This document shows, in pieces, positions 17,151-25,632 of a DNA stretch of 64,000 nucleotides. This stretch comes from Aliidiomarina halalkaliphila (GTDB lineage: Bacteria > Pseudomonadota > Gammaproteobacteria > Enterobacterales > Alteromonadaceae): the NCBI RefSeq assembly GCF_007096385.1, contig NZ_VJWL01000003.1, positions 186,001-250,000 on the forward strand, given 5' to 3'. The notes beneath the pieces were generated by a model. It saw nothing but the letters and a program-made list of their open reading frames with translations, ran no database searches and was not told where the DNA came from. The position numbers and the translations under genes are program-made. Numbering within the stretch: the stretch's first letter is position 1; each line of letters begins with the position of its first letter.

Positions 17151-20100
17151 ATGCGCCGATCATTATTGTTTTTCCCCAGTATGTTACTGACTGCCACTCT
17201 AGCGGGTTTTTGGTTACCGCTCGGTGAAGTTAACGCAGATCAAGAAACAGACAAAGTTCCCGATGGTATAGAGCGTATTAAGAAGGTTGGCACACGCCCT
17301 GAAGGGATTCGTCCTATGAGGGTTCAGGCTATCGGCAGTCGCGGTATTATGAGCGCACTCAATCAAAGTATTTCAAGCGATTTGTCGACAGTAAACCTTT
17401 TTGAAGAAGAACAAGCGCATGACGAATGTAAAGAGGGTAATCCTGTCATTGTATCCTCTGGGGAGAAAGTTGAATCGGTAACGGATTTAGTCCTGCAAGG
17501 TCAATTTCCGTTCGCATTTACGCGTCAATATTCAAGTATTAACTCGGAAGTGGGTGCATTTGGGCCGGGCTGGTATTCGGTGTTAGATGCGCAACTTGTT
17601 TTGACCTCTAACGATCAGGGTGATCCTTGGCCCGAGTATGTGCGTTTAGGGGCGGGTCGTAAAGTGCACTTTGATGAACCGCGTAATCGTCCGCCGGGTG
17701 AGTTTCCAGAGGTTACATTTTTTAGCTTTACGGGTTCAAACATTTTACAAACGGATCCCACGTTCAGTACCTACCGACTGAATGGAGAGGATGGGCGCAC
17801 TTTTATTTTCAACAATGTGGGACGATTAATTCAGATATTAGAAGCCAACAATGGACGTGGCGTTACTTTCAGCTACAACTCAGGGAAAATTAGTGAGATT
17901 GTTGCCGTTGGAGGGCGCAAACTTACCGTAGAATGGAGTTCTAATCGGGTCTCAAAAGTAATTGATAATCAGGGGAATGAATATGTTTATGGGTACGCCA
18001 ACGGCGTTTTAACCTCAGTTACCTATCCCGACAATTTAACGCATACGTACCACTACGAATCTTCGGTAGGGCATCGGCTAACCGGTGTGAGTTACGGATC
18101 AGAGCGTTACTCTTGGTTTTCTTACGACAGCAACGGCAGAGTGACAGAGAGTCGGCATGCAAATGATATTGATAAAACGACTTTTAGTTACGTTCAAGCA
18201 GCTTCTACAGCGACAAACGCGCTCGGTAATAACACGCGATATCTCTATACCAACTCAACTAAAAGCCGTTTAGCAGAAGTCCGCTCAGATGGGACCCCCT
18301 ATTGCGGAACTGCAATCACATCGCAAACACATGACAGTATAGGCCAAGTTATCTCGCGAACAGCTGCAACCGGTGAAGTGAGTACCTATCAGTATTACCG
18401 GCGCTTGCCAACTCAGGTCACGCGTGCGGTTGGAACGCCCGATGAATATACGACAACGTACTCGTGGAACGCCGTATCACGTCTCATTTCTTCAGTGAGC
18501 CGAAGCGATGGCTGGAGTGAGAACTATACGTACAATGGATACCGTGATTTAACAAAATATGAGGTGTCCGGCGGCGGTCAGTCGCGTGAGTGGACTTGGC
18601 AATATACCTACGGCACGGGCAAACTGATTACATCCAAGGTAATGACAAATCCCGAAGGGGAAACCCGTACTTACAGTTATGATAATCAAGGGAACCTTAC
18701 CCAAATTACCGACGAGCTTGGATTTAACACCTTATATCAGAACTATGATGCGCTCGGTAACGTTGGAAAAATAGTGTATCCAGATGGTACCGCTACGGAG
18801 TTTACCTATGATAGCCGCGGGCGTGTCGCGACCGTAAGGCAAGTAGCAACAACAGGGGCATTTCGTGAGGTTGCGTATAGTTACAACCGATTCAATGAAA
18901 TCGCTCAGGAGGCTCATAGCTCTGGGGTGGTATTTACGTATGATTATGATTTGGCAGGTCGATTGATTCGTATTTCACAAGCCAAAGGCAATGTTATTCA
19001 AGAGCTGTTACTCACCCGGGATTTGATGGGTAACATTACACAGCAAGAGATAAAGGAAACCATCGATAACTCGGCCTCAACCGTTTATTTAGAAAACAGA
19101 ACGTATACCGACAGAGGCATGCTGCGCTCCATTCTCGATCATAACGGGGATGTCATTGCTTTATATACTTATGATGCGGCAGGTCGTCTGATAGAAACTG
19201 AGGACGGGGATGGCCACTCTCAGTTTTTTACTCATGATTTGTTAAACCGTATGGAGCGGATTGAAGCGGCGGATAACAGCGAGACTTCATTTAATTACTC
19301 GCTCAAAGGAATAGAAGGTGTGACCGATGCGCGTTCAAATGCAACCACATACGCAAGAAATTTCTTTGGTGAAACTGAACAACTAGCAAGTCCTGATACC
19401 GGGACCAGTGGTGTTGTGGTGAATAATATGGGGGCCGCTATTTCAGTAACAGATGCACGAAATATCACCACGACCATGGAATACGACGCACTAGGTCGGA
19501 TGACAAAGCGGCAGAATGACCAAACGACGCAATTTTATTACGATCAGGGCGTTCAACAACATCGCGGGAAAATAACGTCATTTACGGATACCTCTGGTTC
19601 CACGACCTATACATACGGAATTTGGGGGCTGCCGACCTCCCAACAGGTATCTATAGATAGCAGCAGTTACACGGTAAATTGGACGTATGACGGACATGGG
19701 CGCGTGAATTCGCTTGTATATCCTGGCGGCAATCAAGTGCATTATCACTATAACAATTATGGTGAGATAGAATCAGTGTCTGTCACCATTGGTGGTGTGA
19801 ATACCCCATTACTGAGCAACATTTCATCGTTGCCTTTTGGTCCTGTACGCTCATGGACGTACGGTAACTCGCTGCAGCGTTCGCTCAGCTACGACCAGAG
19901 CTATCGCTTGACATCGATTCAAACACCTGGAGTGCAGTCTTTATCTTATGCGTATGATGGGCGTGGGAATATTGTTGAGATTACGAACGGTATACGAACC
20001 GGTGATTCGCAGGCATTTAGCTACGACAACCGTAACCGTTTGATTGGCATTACGAGTAGTGGGCTAGGGAACTCAGGGTTCACTTATGATACCTTGGGCA

Positions 20101-21119
20101 ATCGCTTAAGTCGCACGGGCAGCCTCAGTGAAAGCTATACCATGGATGCAAACTCCAATCGGCTGCTGTCAATAACCCGTGGAAGCAATCAGCGTAACCT
20201 GAGTTACGATGCCAATGGTAATGTGATTAGTGAAACTTTGTTTAACGGGCAGACACGAAACTATACCTACAACGATGACAACCGTATGGTCAGTGCGGGC
20301 AGTGCCACCTATGGATACAATGCGCTGGGCCAACGGGTACGCAAAACATCGGGTGGCGTGACCACGCACTTTATCTATGCACCGAGCGGCCAGTTACTGG
20401 CAGAAGGTACATCCAAGCAGTATATTTATTTTGCGGGTCAGGTGGTTGGTTATATATATAATAACGAGCTTTACTATGTGCATAATGACCACCTGGGGCG
20501 CCCGGAAGTGATTACGAACCAGTCACAGAGTGTCGTCTGGCGTGCACAACTCGAAGCATTTGACCGCACGGTTCTCACAAGCTCGATAGGGGACTTTAAT
20601 ATCGGGTTCCCGGGCCAATACTGGGATGCAGAAAAAGACAGCTGGTATAACTATTTTCGGGACTACGATGCCACCACAGGGCGCTACCTGCAGAGCGACC
20701 CGATAGGGTTAGCTGGCGGGATGAATACTTATGGGTATGTTGAAGGAAATCCGGTTATGTATGTCGATGAATTAGGTTTAAGCCGGAATCCTTTTCGTAG
20801 ATTAGCCACACCTTTCCAGCGGCGGATAAATGACAGAGAGATGCGTCAGGAGTTTGTTAGGAACTCTGTGGAAACTGCAGATCGAGTTTTAATAGCTGCT
20901 GGAGGAATTCAAGGGTGTGTGTGTCCTAACCCAGACTACGATGAGTCACGTACTTCATGTTCAAAAAATAATAAAAATGAAGAGATTTTCGTTGAAGGTC
21001 CGATAGCCATTGGGAGCAATAATCCATGTAAATGCGGAATATATCCGCGAGGTTATAGGGATATGTTAAATGAATTTATTGCGCCAAGCTCTGTCGGCCA
21101 ACGTCGCTTAGGGATATAG
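17151..21119 (+). CDS. Secreted RHS/YD-repeat protein with unrecognised Cys-containing C-terminal domain
   Basis: A 1322-residue protein. Residues 1-29 are a signal peptide (cleavage near VNA-DQ). A DUF6531-like segment follows at about 98-140 ([15 protein letters not shown] ... FTRQYSS), then a long array of YD repeats (motifs such as [29 protein letters not shown]) that should fold as a hollow beta cocoon. The RHS core closes with [13 protein letters not shown] and [16 protein letters not shown] near residue 1210. The last 112 residues are a different, visibly AT-richer domain with five cysteines (CVCP, SC, CKCG), the position of the variable toxin in polymorphic RHS systems. I do not recognise its fold. 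No PAAR or VgrG part is present; export is by a Sec-type signal. Confidence 0.88.
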   Translation: MRRSLLFFPSMLLTATLAGFWLPLGEVNADQETDKVPDGIERIKKVGTRPEGIRPMRVQAIGSRGIMSALNQSISSDLSTVNLFEEEQAHDECKEGNPVIVSSGEKVESVTDLVLQGQFPFAFTRQYSSINSEVGAFGPGWYSVLDAQLVLTSNDQGDPWPEYVRLGAGRKVHFDEPRNRPPGEFPEVTFFSFTGSNILQTDPTFSTYRLNGEDGRTFIFNNVGRLIQILEANNGRGVTFSYNSGKISEIVAVGGRKLTVEWSSNRVSKVIDNQGNEYVYGYANGVLTSVTYPDNLTHTYHYESSVGHRLTGVSYGSERYSWFSYDSNGRVTESRHANDIDKTTFSYVQAASTATNALGNNTRYLYTNSTKSRLAEVRSDGTPYCGTAITSQTHDSIGQVISRTAATGEVSTYQYYRRLPTQVTRAVGTPDEYTTTYSWNAVSRLISSVSRSDGWSENYTYNGYRDLTKYEVSGGGQSREWTWQYTYGTGKLITSKVMTNPEGETRTYSYDNQGNLTQITDELGFNTLYQNYDALGNVGKIVYPDGTATEFTYDSRGRVATVRQVATTGAFREVAYSYNRFNEIAQEAHSSGVVFTYDYDLAGRLIRISQAKGNVIQELLLTRDLMGNITQQEIKETIDNSASTVYLENRTYTDRGMLRSILDHNGDVIALYTYDAAGRLIETEDGDGHSQFFTHDLLNRMERIEAADNSETSFNYSLKGIEGVTDARSNATTYARNFFGETEQLASPDTGTSGVVVNNMGAAISVTDARNITTTMEYDALGRMTKRQNDQTTQFYYDQGVQQHRGKITSFTDTSGSTTYTYGIWGLPTSQQVSIDSSSYTVNWTYDGHGRVNSLVYPGGNQVHYHYNNYGEIESVSVTIGGVNTPLLSNISSLPFGPVRSWTYGNSLQRSLSYDQSYRLTSIQTPGVQSLSYAYDGRGNIVEITNGIRTGDSQAFSYDNRNRLIGITSSGLGNSGFTYDTLGNRLSRTGSLSESYTMDANSNRLLSITRGSNQRNLSYDANGNVISETLFNGQTRNYTYNDDNRMVSAGSATYGYNALGQRVRKTSGGVTTHFIYAPSGQLLAEGTSKQYIYFAGQVVGYIYNNELYYVHNDHLGRPEVITNQSQSVVWRAQLEAFDRTVLTSSIGDFNIGFPGQYWDAEKDSWYNYFRDYDATTGRYLQSDPIGLAGGMNTYGYVEGNPVMYVDELGLSRNPFRRLATPFQRRINDREMRQEFVRNSVETADRVLIAAGGIQGCVCPNPDYDESRTSCSKNNKNEEIFVEGPIAIGSNNPCKCGIYPRGYRDMLNEFIAPSSVGQRRLGI

Positions 21120-21122
21120 TTT

Positions 21123-21971
21123 ATGCTTAAGGAAACTTACGAGTTAAAAACTCACCGGATATTATCATTTCTTGTGGTGGGTTTGATATACATGCACTTA
21201 TGGATCCACTGGCAGGTGCTGTATTGGTATGACCTCGAGTACCTACAACAATACACAAACTTACTATTTGCAGCAGCACAAACAACTCAAGAAAGCGGGA
21301 TTTTGTGGTTCTCCACGGAAATTTGGCTGAATGCGGTTTATTATCTAATACCACTCCTGCTGTTTTTTAATCGGATTACTGCAAGACTGGCATTTTATGT
21401 GCTTTTTGTGGTGCTTTATTTGCCTATAGAACCTTATGAGTCTGTGACGGTAATAGGACTTGTCGACACCAGCGCATACACATTTGTGGTGGGTGGAATT
21501 GGAATATTAATAGCTTCTGATATCAGCCGATTCATGGGAGATTCTTTACAAGTTAGCCGATTCATAGCATCGATGAAAATGAAGGTTCTTACATTTTTAA
21601 CAGCCATATTGGTCGTTTTGGTTAGTTTCTATGTGGGGCAAGATAGTCAACTTGAGACTCTTGAGATGGCTAATCTTATCGATAATACGCTGCACGACGC
21701 CGTTTTGTTGAGCATGCCAGCTATGCAGGCTTTGGTATTCCTTGCACTTGCTGCGGGTCTATTTATTGGTACTAAGAAACTACAGCTCATATGCATCGTG
21801 TTGTCATGGGTGGTGCTTGCTTACTCAGGAGGCTTCCGCCTTGAGTGGCATGGTTATCATTTCTTTGCTGATCTGTATGCATTGTGTTCTGGTGTTTTAA
21901 TGTGGCAAACACTTGTCTCAAAAGAAGCGATGCCGAAGTCTGGATTCGTGCGGACTGAGCCAGCGGAGTAG
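21123..21971 (+). CDS. Polytopic membrane protein directly behind the RHS gene (candidate immunity protein)
   Basis: A 282-residue protein with about seven membrane helices, starting 3 bases after the RHS stop, so clearly co-transcribed. Hydrophobic segments lie near 13-33, 72-102, 110-130, 152-170, 197-215, 220-236 and 245-262, with a Trp/Tyr-rich first loop (HWQVLYWYDLEYLQQY). Base composition is AT-richer than the surrounding genes, like the RHS C-terminal end, as expected for parts exchanged together. I recognise no family. Immunity genes normally sit exactly here; a membrane location would fit a toxin that acts at the membrane or periplasm. That role is inference; a modifying or export partner is also possible. 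Confidence 0.7.
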   Translation: MLKETYELKTHRILSFLVVGLIYMHLWIHWQVLYWYDLEYLQQYTNLLFAAAQTTQESGILWFSTEIWLNAVYYLIPLLLFFNRITARLAFYVLFVVLYLPIEPYESVTVIGLVDTSAYTFVVGGIGILIASDISRFMGDSLQVSRFIASMKMKVLTFLTAILVVLVSFYVGQDSQLETLEMANLIDNTLHDAVLLSMPAMQALVFLALAAGLFIGTKKLQLICIVLSWVVLAYSGGFRLEWHGYHFFADLYALCSGVLMWQTLVSKEAMPKSGFVRTEPAE

Positions 21972-22111
21972 TTGATTTCATTACACTACCCCTACGACCC
22001 CTTGTAGTGGCAGACTAAACCCGAACATCATTTTAGGTGGTAGTATTACCCCTAATGAAGGTGATTAAAAGCACTCAAGCTCTTGCCCTGATGTTCAAGG
22101 AGAGATTTTAC

Positions 22112-22318
22112 GTGAAAAAAACACGTCTGATCGTGTCTGTTTTGGTTGTGGGAATTATCGCGAGGATACTTGTGTTATATAAAACAACGGGCAGTGATTT
22201 TAGCCTCGCGGATATCTTCGAAAGTTTGTTTTTCGTTACGTTGTTTTGCGTAGTGTTCGCGGTGCTTTTCTATCGAAAGGAAATTAAAGAAATTTTCTCT
22301 ACTGATAAAGAGCCCTGA
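22112..22318 (+). CDS. Small two-helix membrane protein at the end of the RHS island
   Basis: A 68-residue product from a GTG start at 22112, chosen because AAGGAGAG lies seven bases upstream; an in-frame ATG 75 bases earlier has no such site. It has a Lys-rich N-terminus, a helix at about 6-22 (LIVSVLVVGIIARILVL), a second at about 39-55 (LFFVTLFCVVFAVLFY) and a charged tail. No family recognised. A strong terminator follows at 22365, so it may be the last gene of the RHS unit, although 140 bases separate it from the previous gene. It could be an orphan immunity gene. Confidence 0.6.
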   Translation: MKKTRLIVSVLVVGIIARILVLYKTTGSDFSLADIFESLFFVTLFCVVFAVLFYRKEIKEIFSTDKEP

Positions 22319-22364
22319 ACTCAACTTATACGATTCCATAAACGCAGAATTCTATACGCTGGCT

Positions 22365-22386
22365 AGGGGCCTCAGGGCCCTTTTTT
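22365..22386 (+). terminator. Intrinsic terminator of the RHS island
   Basis: GGGCC pairs with GGCCC around TCAG, extended by G-T and A-T pairs, then six T. It overlaps the stop codon of the opposing Lacal_2735-like gene. Confidence 0.8.
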
Positions 22387-22551
22387 CTCTAATGCTTCTA
22401 TTTCTTTCCACAGATTCTCGGCTTCGAGGGAGAGCATGGAGTATGTGCGGATATCCCCTTTGCGTTGGGCGAGCATGCCTTTTTCGAGCAATTGCGCGTG
22501 TTTCTTGCGCAGTGCTTTGGTCGGGTCTTTCGGTTTAAACAAGCCAAACAT
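22372..22551 (-). CDS. Lacal_2735 / DUF6435 family small protein
   Basis: A 59-residue charged, helical protein. It starts MFGLFKPKDPTKALRKKH and continues as a Lys/Glu/Leu-rich helix with heptad spacing ending in EIEALEKKGP. This matches my memory of the small Lacal_2735 family (MFGLFKK- start followed by a coiled helix), whose function is unknown. A TAGGTG sequence lies about seven bases before the ATG. Its stop codon lies inside the loop of the opposing terminator, and the following hairpin at 22588-22621 is upstream of it. It is too short for usual gene callers' confidence, but the composition and start are convincing. Confidence 0.7.
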   Translation of the reverse strand: MFGLFKPKDPTKALRKKHAQLLEKGMLAQRKGDIRTYSMLSLEAENLWKEIEALEKKGP

Positions 22552-22587
22552 GGCGGCACCTAAGTCGGTTGAGATATGTACTCTGTA

Positions 22588-22621
22588 TTCGCAGGTGATC
22601 GGGTTTTAGATCACCTGCGAA
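22588..22621. other. Perfect 13-base-pair inverted repeat after the SbtA-like gene
   Basis: TTCGCAGGTGATC and GATCACCTGCGAA pair around an eight-base loop, 5 bases past the stop of the minus-strand permease gene. Neither strand has a T-run after it, so it may act as an RNA 3'-end stabiliser, a factor-assisted terminator or a protein site. Confidence 0.6.
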
Positions 22622-22625
22622 CTGA

Positions 22626-23591
22626 TTAACCTGTGACCCAAAGCCACATGCTATGGTACAGCGGAATACCGATTATCACATTAAATGGGAACGTAACGCC
22701 TAGAGAGGCGAGCATGGCGAGTCCAATGTCGGCTTCTGGAATGGCCCCGCGAATGGCGACGGGTGCGGCAATGTAGGAAGCTGACGCGGTCAGAGAGGCC
22801 AGAATAATGGCCGAGCCTTCGGGTAAACCAAGGGCGATAGCCATACCTAGACCGAGGCAAGCTAATACCACGGGCATCACCAAGGCAAAGGCGATAATTC
22901 GCCAATGACTTCGTTGCAAGCCATGCAGGGTGGTTGCCGCTACCATCCCCATTTCTAATAAGAACAACGCAAGTACGCCATAAAACGCGTTGGTATACAG
23001 GCCAGTGACTTGGTCGCCAGCATGGGGACCATAGAGCCAACCAATGAGCACACCACCGACAAGCAAAATAACCCCGCGGTTAGTGAGCGTTTCTTGCCAC
23101 AGCGCCGCGCTTGATCCCGTGTGTTGACCACTGAGTTTGCGGTAAATCATTAAGCCCAGCACAATTGCCGGTAGCTCGAGTAGCACAAGGTACAAGGTTA
23201 CTTGGCCACCGGCAAGGAGTTCGCGCCCTTGAACGTATGCCAGTGCAACTGCAAAGGTACCCGCACTCACCGAGCCATAATGCGCCGTTAAGCTGGCGCT
23301 ATTGGCAAGGCTAAGGCGTACCACATAGTAAACAATTGGGAAAATAATTAATGGCGAGAGAATGCCAAGCAGCACAATACCGGCGAGCTCAGTAAATAAT
23401 CCGGGGCCCATGCTCTCGTGCAGCGCCATCCCGCCCTTCAAGCCGATGGTTAACATCAGTAGCAAACTGAGCACATCGTACGCGGCTTTCGGAAGCTTTA
23501 AATCGGATTTCACTAATCCTGCAACGACACCCAGTAGAAAGAACATGACAACGATATCGGGCAAAGGAATCTGATTCACGTTAGGCTCCAT
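22626..23591 (-). CDS. SbtA-like sodium-dependent bicarbonate transporter family permease
   Basis: A 321-residue membrane protein with about ten helices in two similar halves. The N-terminal half has LLLMLTIGLKGGMAL, and the second half LTASASYIAAPVAIRGAIPEA, both hallmark segments of the SbtA (DUF897) family. In cyanobacteria SbtA imports bicarbonate with sodium and is controlled by the PII-like SbtB; no sbtB gene is present here, and proteobacterial members are largely untested. The start at 23591 (MEPNVNQIPLPD) fits the family length, but no ribosome-binding site is visible and a longer N-terminus is possible. The gene is divergent from the ECF sigma gene with 152 bases between. Confidence 0.82.
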   Translation of the reverse strand: MEPNVNQIPLPDIVVMFFLLGVVAGLVKSDLKLPKAAYDVLSLLLMLTIGLKGGMALHESMGPGLFTELAGIVLLGILSPLIIFPIVYYVVRLSLANSASLTAHYGSVSAGTFAVALAYVQGRELLAGGQVTLYLVLLELPAIVLGLMIYRKLSGQHTGSSAALWQETLTNRGVILLVGGVLIGWLYGPHAGDQVTGLYTNAFYGVLALFLLEMGMVAATTLHGLQRSHWRIIAFALVMPVVLACLGLGMAIALGLPEGSAIILASLTASASYIAAPVAIRGAIPEADIGLAMLASLGVTFPFNVIIGIPLYHSMWLWVTG

Positions 23592-23743
23592 GTATGTGAT
23601 TTCGTATAGTGTAAGAAAGTCTGAGCTACTAAGTCGACAAAAATAAACTGCCCATACCAGTGAGATACGTGGGAATAAAACCCAACGACATCGGTTTATA
23701 GTATGTCGATCGTGCAACCTAACCTAACAAGGAGAGCCGCCAA

Positions 23744-24259
23744 ATGGAAACCCAGCACCCATTTTTACAGTGGTATGGTGGTGCTATCGGCTTTGCCACT
23801 AGTCTTTTAGGGTGTCGGGAAAGTGCCCGGGATGTTGTGCAACAAGCGCTGTATAAAAGCCTGAGTGCACGTCGGGTGCCCACGGACGTGGCGGCACAGA
23901 AGGTGTGGTTCTTTAAAGTTGTGCGTAATTTGTGCATCAACGGGTTGCATCAGGAGCAACGATTTCAACGACATGTGGATGCCGATGCTCTCGCTGCCTC
24001 ATTCGTTGATACGGATGAGTCCCATGAGCGCTCGGAACGCATTGCATGGGTGCGCCAAGGACTTGCCAAGTTAACGCCGGAACAGCGTGAAATCGTGGTG
24101 TTACGCGACGTAAACGATCTTAGCTACGATGATCTTGCTGAAGTTTTAGGGATTGAGCGCGGCACGGTAATGTCGCGCTTGCATCGCGCCCGGATGGCGC
24201 TTCGCGATCATCTTATTCGATTGCAAACACAGTCAGGGGGTGCCACTTATGCAAACTGA
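23744..24259 (+). CDS. ECF-family RNA polymerase sigma factor
   Basis: A 171-residue sigma-70 family factor with only regions 2 and 4. Region 2 is at about 9-75 (ARDVVQQALYKSL, then KVWFFKVVRNLCIN, the -10 recognition helix). Region 4 is at about 105-160 (LTPEQREIVVLRDVNDLSYDDLAEVLGI, then the DNA-reading helix RGTVMSRLHRAR). Start ATG follows AAGGAGAG. Its end overlaps the anti-sigma gene by 11 bases, the standard arrangement of a sequestered sigma factor. The signal is not evident. Such operons usually autoregulate, and a GGAAT element lies at 23672, though the match is weak. Confidence 0.92.
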   Translation: METQHPFLQWYGGAIGFATSLLGCRESARDVVQQALYKSLSARRVPTDVAAQKVWFFKVVRNLCINGLHQEQRFQRHVDADALAASFVDTDESHERSERIAWVRQGLAKLTPEQREIVVLRDVNDLSYDDLAEVLGIERGTVMSRLHRARMALRDHLIRLQTQSGGATYAN

Positions 24260-24707
24260 GCAACAGCCTTGCGCGGTAGCCGAGGAACTATCCGGCTATT
24301 TAGATGGCGAACTATCACAACAGGAACAACAGCGCGTGATGATTCATTTGCGGAGCTGTCCGCATTGCCAACAACTTTTGGCAGATATGCAAGCCTTGCG
24401 GGGAGATATGAAAGTCGCCGTGCATGTTTCTGCTGACGCTCGCGATCTGCCTAAGATTATGGGGGATAAACCGGCCCGTTGGTTGGGTATTCTGGGCTGG
24501 TCGGCACTTATTTTGGGTGTACTTTTGGTGACCAGTTTCTTCTTCTGGGAGCTGGCGTTGGATTTACTAACCAATAGCAGTGTGCCTTGGTGGGTCCGGT
24601 TAGGAATCGCTGGATTTTATTTGGGACTCCTCGGATTATTCTTGATGGTATTGCGGCAACGCTTAGTGGCCATGAAAACCGACAAATACAGAAAGGTAAA
24701 ACTATGA
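24249..24707 (+). CDS. Zinc-finger (zf-HC2) transmembrane anti-sigma factor
   Basis: A 152-residue partner of the preceding sigma factor. The N-terminal anti-sigma domain (about 7-45) has the zinc motif H-x3-C-x2-C as HLRSCPHC. Two membrane helices follow (about 78-100 and 113-135), with a basic cytoplasmic tail; two helices instead of the usual one is slightly unusual and leaves little outside the membrane to sense a signal. The ATG at 24249 is preferred to a GTG at 24240 because GGGGGTG is upstream of both and spacing is better. The stop overlaps the next start as ATGA. Confidence 0.85.
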   Translation: MQTEQQPCAVAEELSGYLDGELSQQEQQRVMIHLRSCPHCQQLLADMQALRGDMKVAVHVSADARDLPKIMGDKPARWLGILGWSALILGVLLVTSFFFWELALDLLTNSSVPWWVRLGIAGFYLGLLGLFLMVLRQRLVAMKTDKYRKVKL

Positions 24708-25036
24708 AACCTATTTTGATCGCAACCACAGAAACGATTGTTGGTGAAGATATCACCGAAACTTTGGGGATTGTGCGTGGTAACACCATTCGCGCGCGTC
24801 ACTTAGGCCGCGACGTATTGGCGGGTTTACGGAATTTGGTGGGTGGTGAATTACATGACTATACCAAGCTGATGGCGGAAGCGCGCGAGCAGTCGATTGA
24901 CCGGATGCTCGACGAAGCGCGTACTTTGGGGGCCGATGCCATTGTTGGGGTGCGTTTTTCAACCTCAGTAGTGGCGCAAAGTGCAGCAGAGATCTTGGTA
25001 TTTGGAACGGCGGTAAAACTTCGCTCAAGTCAGTAA
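24704..25036 (+). CDS. UPF0145 / YbjQ family protein
   Basis: A 110-residue protein of the YbjQ family. It has the typical ATTETIVGEDITETLGIVRGNTIRAR start and the DEARTLGADAIVGVRF segment, with the conserved Gly-Ala-Asp-Ala-x-x-Gly that ends a strand of the alpha/beta oligomer. No enzyme activity is known for the family. It is coupled to the anti-sigma gene by a 4-base ATGA overlap, so it is made in step with it and belongs to the sigma regulon. It may be a stress-envelope effector; that is inference. Confidence 0.88.
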   Translation: MKPILIATTETIVGEDITETLGIVRGNTIRARHLGRDVLAGLRNLVGGELHDYTKLMAEAREQSIDRMLDEARTLGADAIVGVRFSTSVVAQSAAEILVFGTAVKLRSSQ

Positions 25037-25076
25037 GGTCAGCAATAGAATTGAACAATAACAACGGTTAACACAG

Positions 25077-25577
25077 ATGAATCTATTTTTGGTGTATGTG
25101 GGGGGAGATGCCCCAGGGGCGAACATTGAGGTGCATGATGTTCGATTTGTCGTGGGTGATTCGATCGAATCGTGCTACCCAACGCTTCGCAAGCAGTGGT
25201 ATGGCATCCCTAAAAGTTTGCACTTAGATAGCTATGTGCGCCTGCACCATGTGGATGGCTACCGTATTGTATTAAAGCAAACGCCGCCGGAGCATGTTGA
25301 ACAGCTGTGGTTTGTGAACTTTGGTGGCTACTATCCGGGAAAGCTGGCTGAGTTTCATGATTTCACTCTGTGTGTGGCCACCTCAGAAGCGGAAGCAAAA
25401 GTGATTGGCAGTCGCCGCCTTATGACCGATAGCGTGATGCCCCATAAAGACGATATTCATCAAGTGGATAATTGCTTGAGTGTGGATTTACTGGAGGGTT
25501 GGTATATCCACTTAGAAAAAGACGGGCAACGCCAAGCCCTGGAACCGGATTGGTCAGGCTATCAGCCGATCGGTTGA
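25077..25577 (+). CDS. DUF1543 family protein
   Basis: A 166-residue soluble protein made of two similar halves: LFLVYVGGDAPGANIEVHDVRFVV and LWFVNFGGYYPGKLAEFHDFTLCV align well, each starting a DUF1543 repeat. Several DUF1543 proteins are annotated this way and none has a known role. It lies 40 bases after the UPF0145 gene and 55 before dgt, so it may be part of the sigma operon or a separate unit. No membrane segments or signal sequence. Confidence 0.8.
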   Translation: MNLFLVYVGGDAPGANIEVHDVRFVVGDSIESCYPTLRKQWYGIPKSLHLDSYVRLHHVDGYRIVLKQTPPEHVEQLWFVNFGGYYPGKLAEFHDFTLCVATSEAEAKVIGSRRLMTDSVMPHKDDIHQVDNCLSVDLLEGWYIHLEKDGQRQALEPDWSGYQPIG

Positions 25578-25632
25578 TTTATCTCCGCCGTGAATTTGGG
25601 TATGGTGGAAGTCTACTTGAAGGGGATAAAAC

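Noticed and set aside
17500-20770. Recurring short motifs as possible CRISPR or tandem DNA repeats
   Set aside because: They are the coding trace of YD repeats in the RHS protein: similar at protein level, irregular in spacing and not identical in DNA.
17151-21119. Type VI secretion-linked RHS effector
   Set aside because: No PAAR domain, no VgrG or chaperone gene nearby, and the protein has a Sec-type signal peptide.
23672-23707. ECF autoregulated promoter (GGAATAAAAC and a downstream TATGTCG)
   Set aside because: The spacing between the two parts is too long for the normal ECF pattern; kept only as a note.
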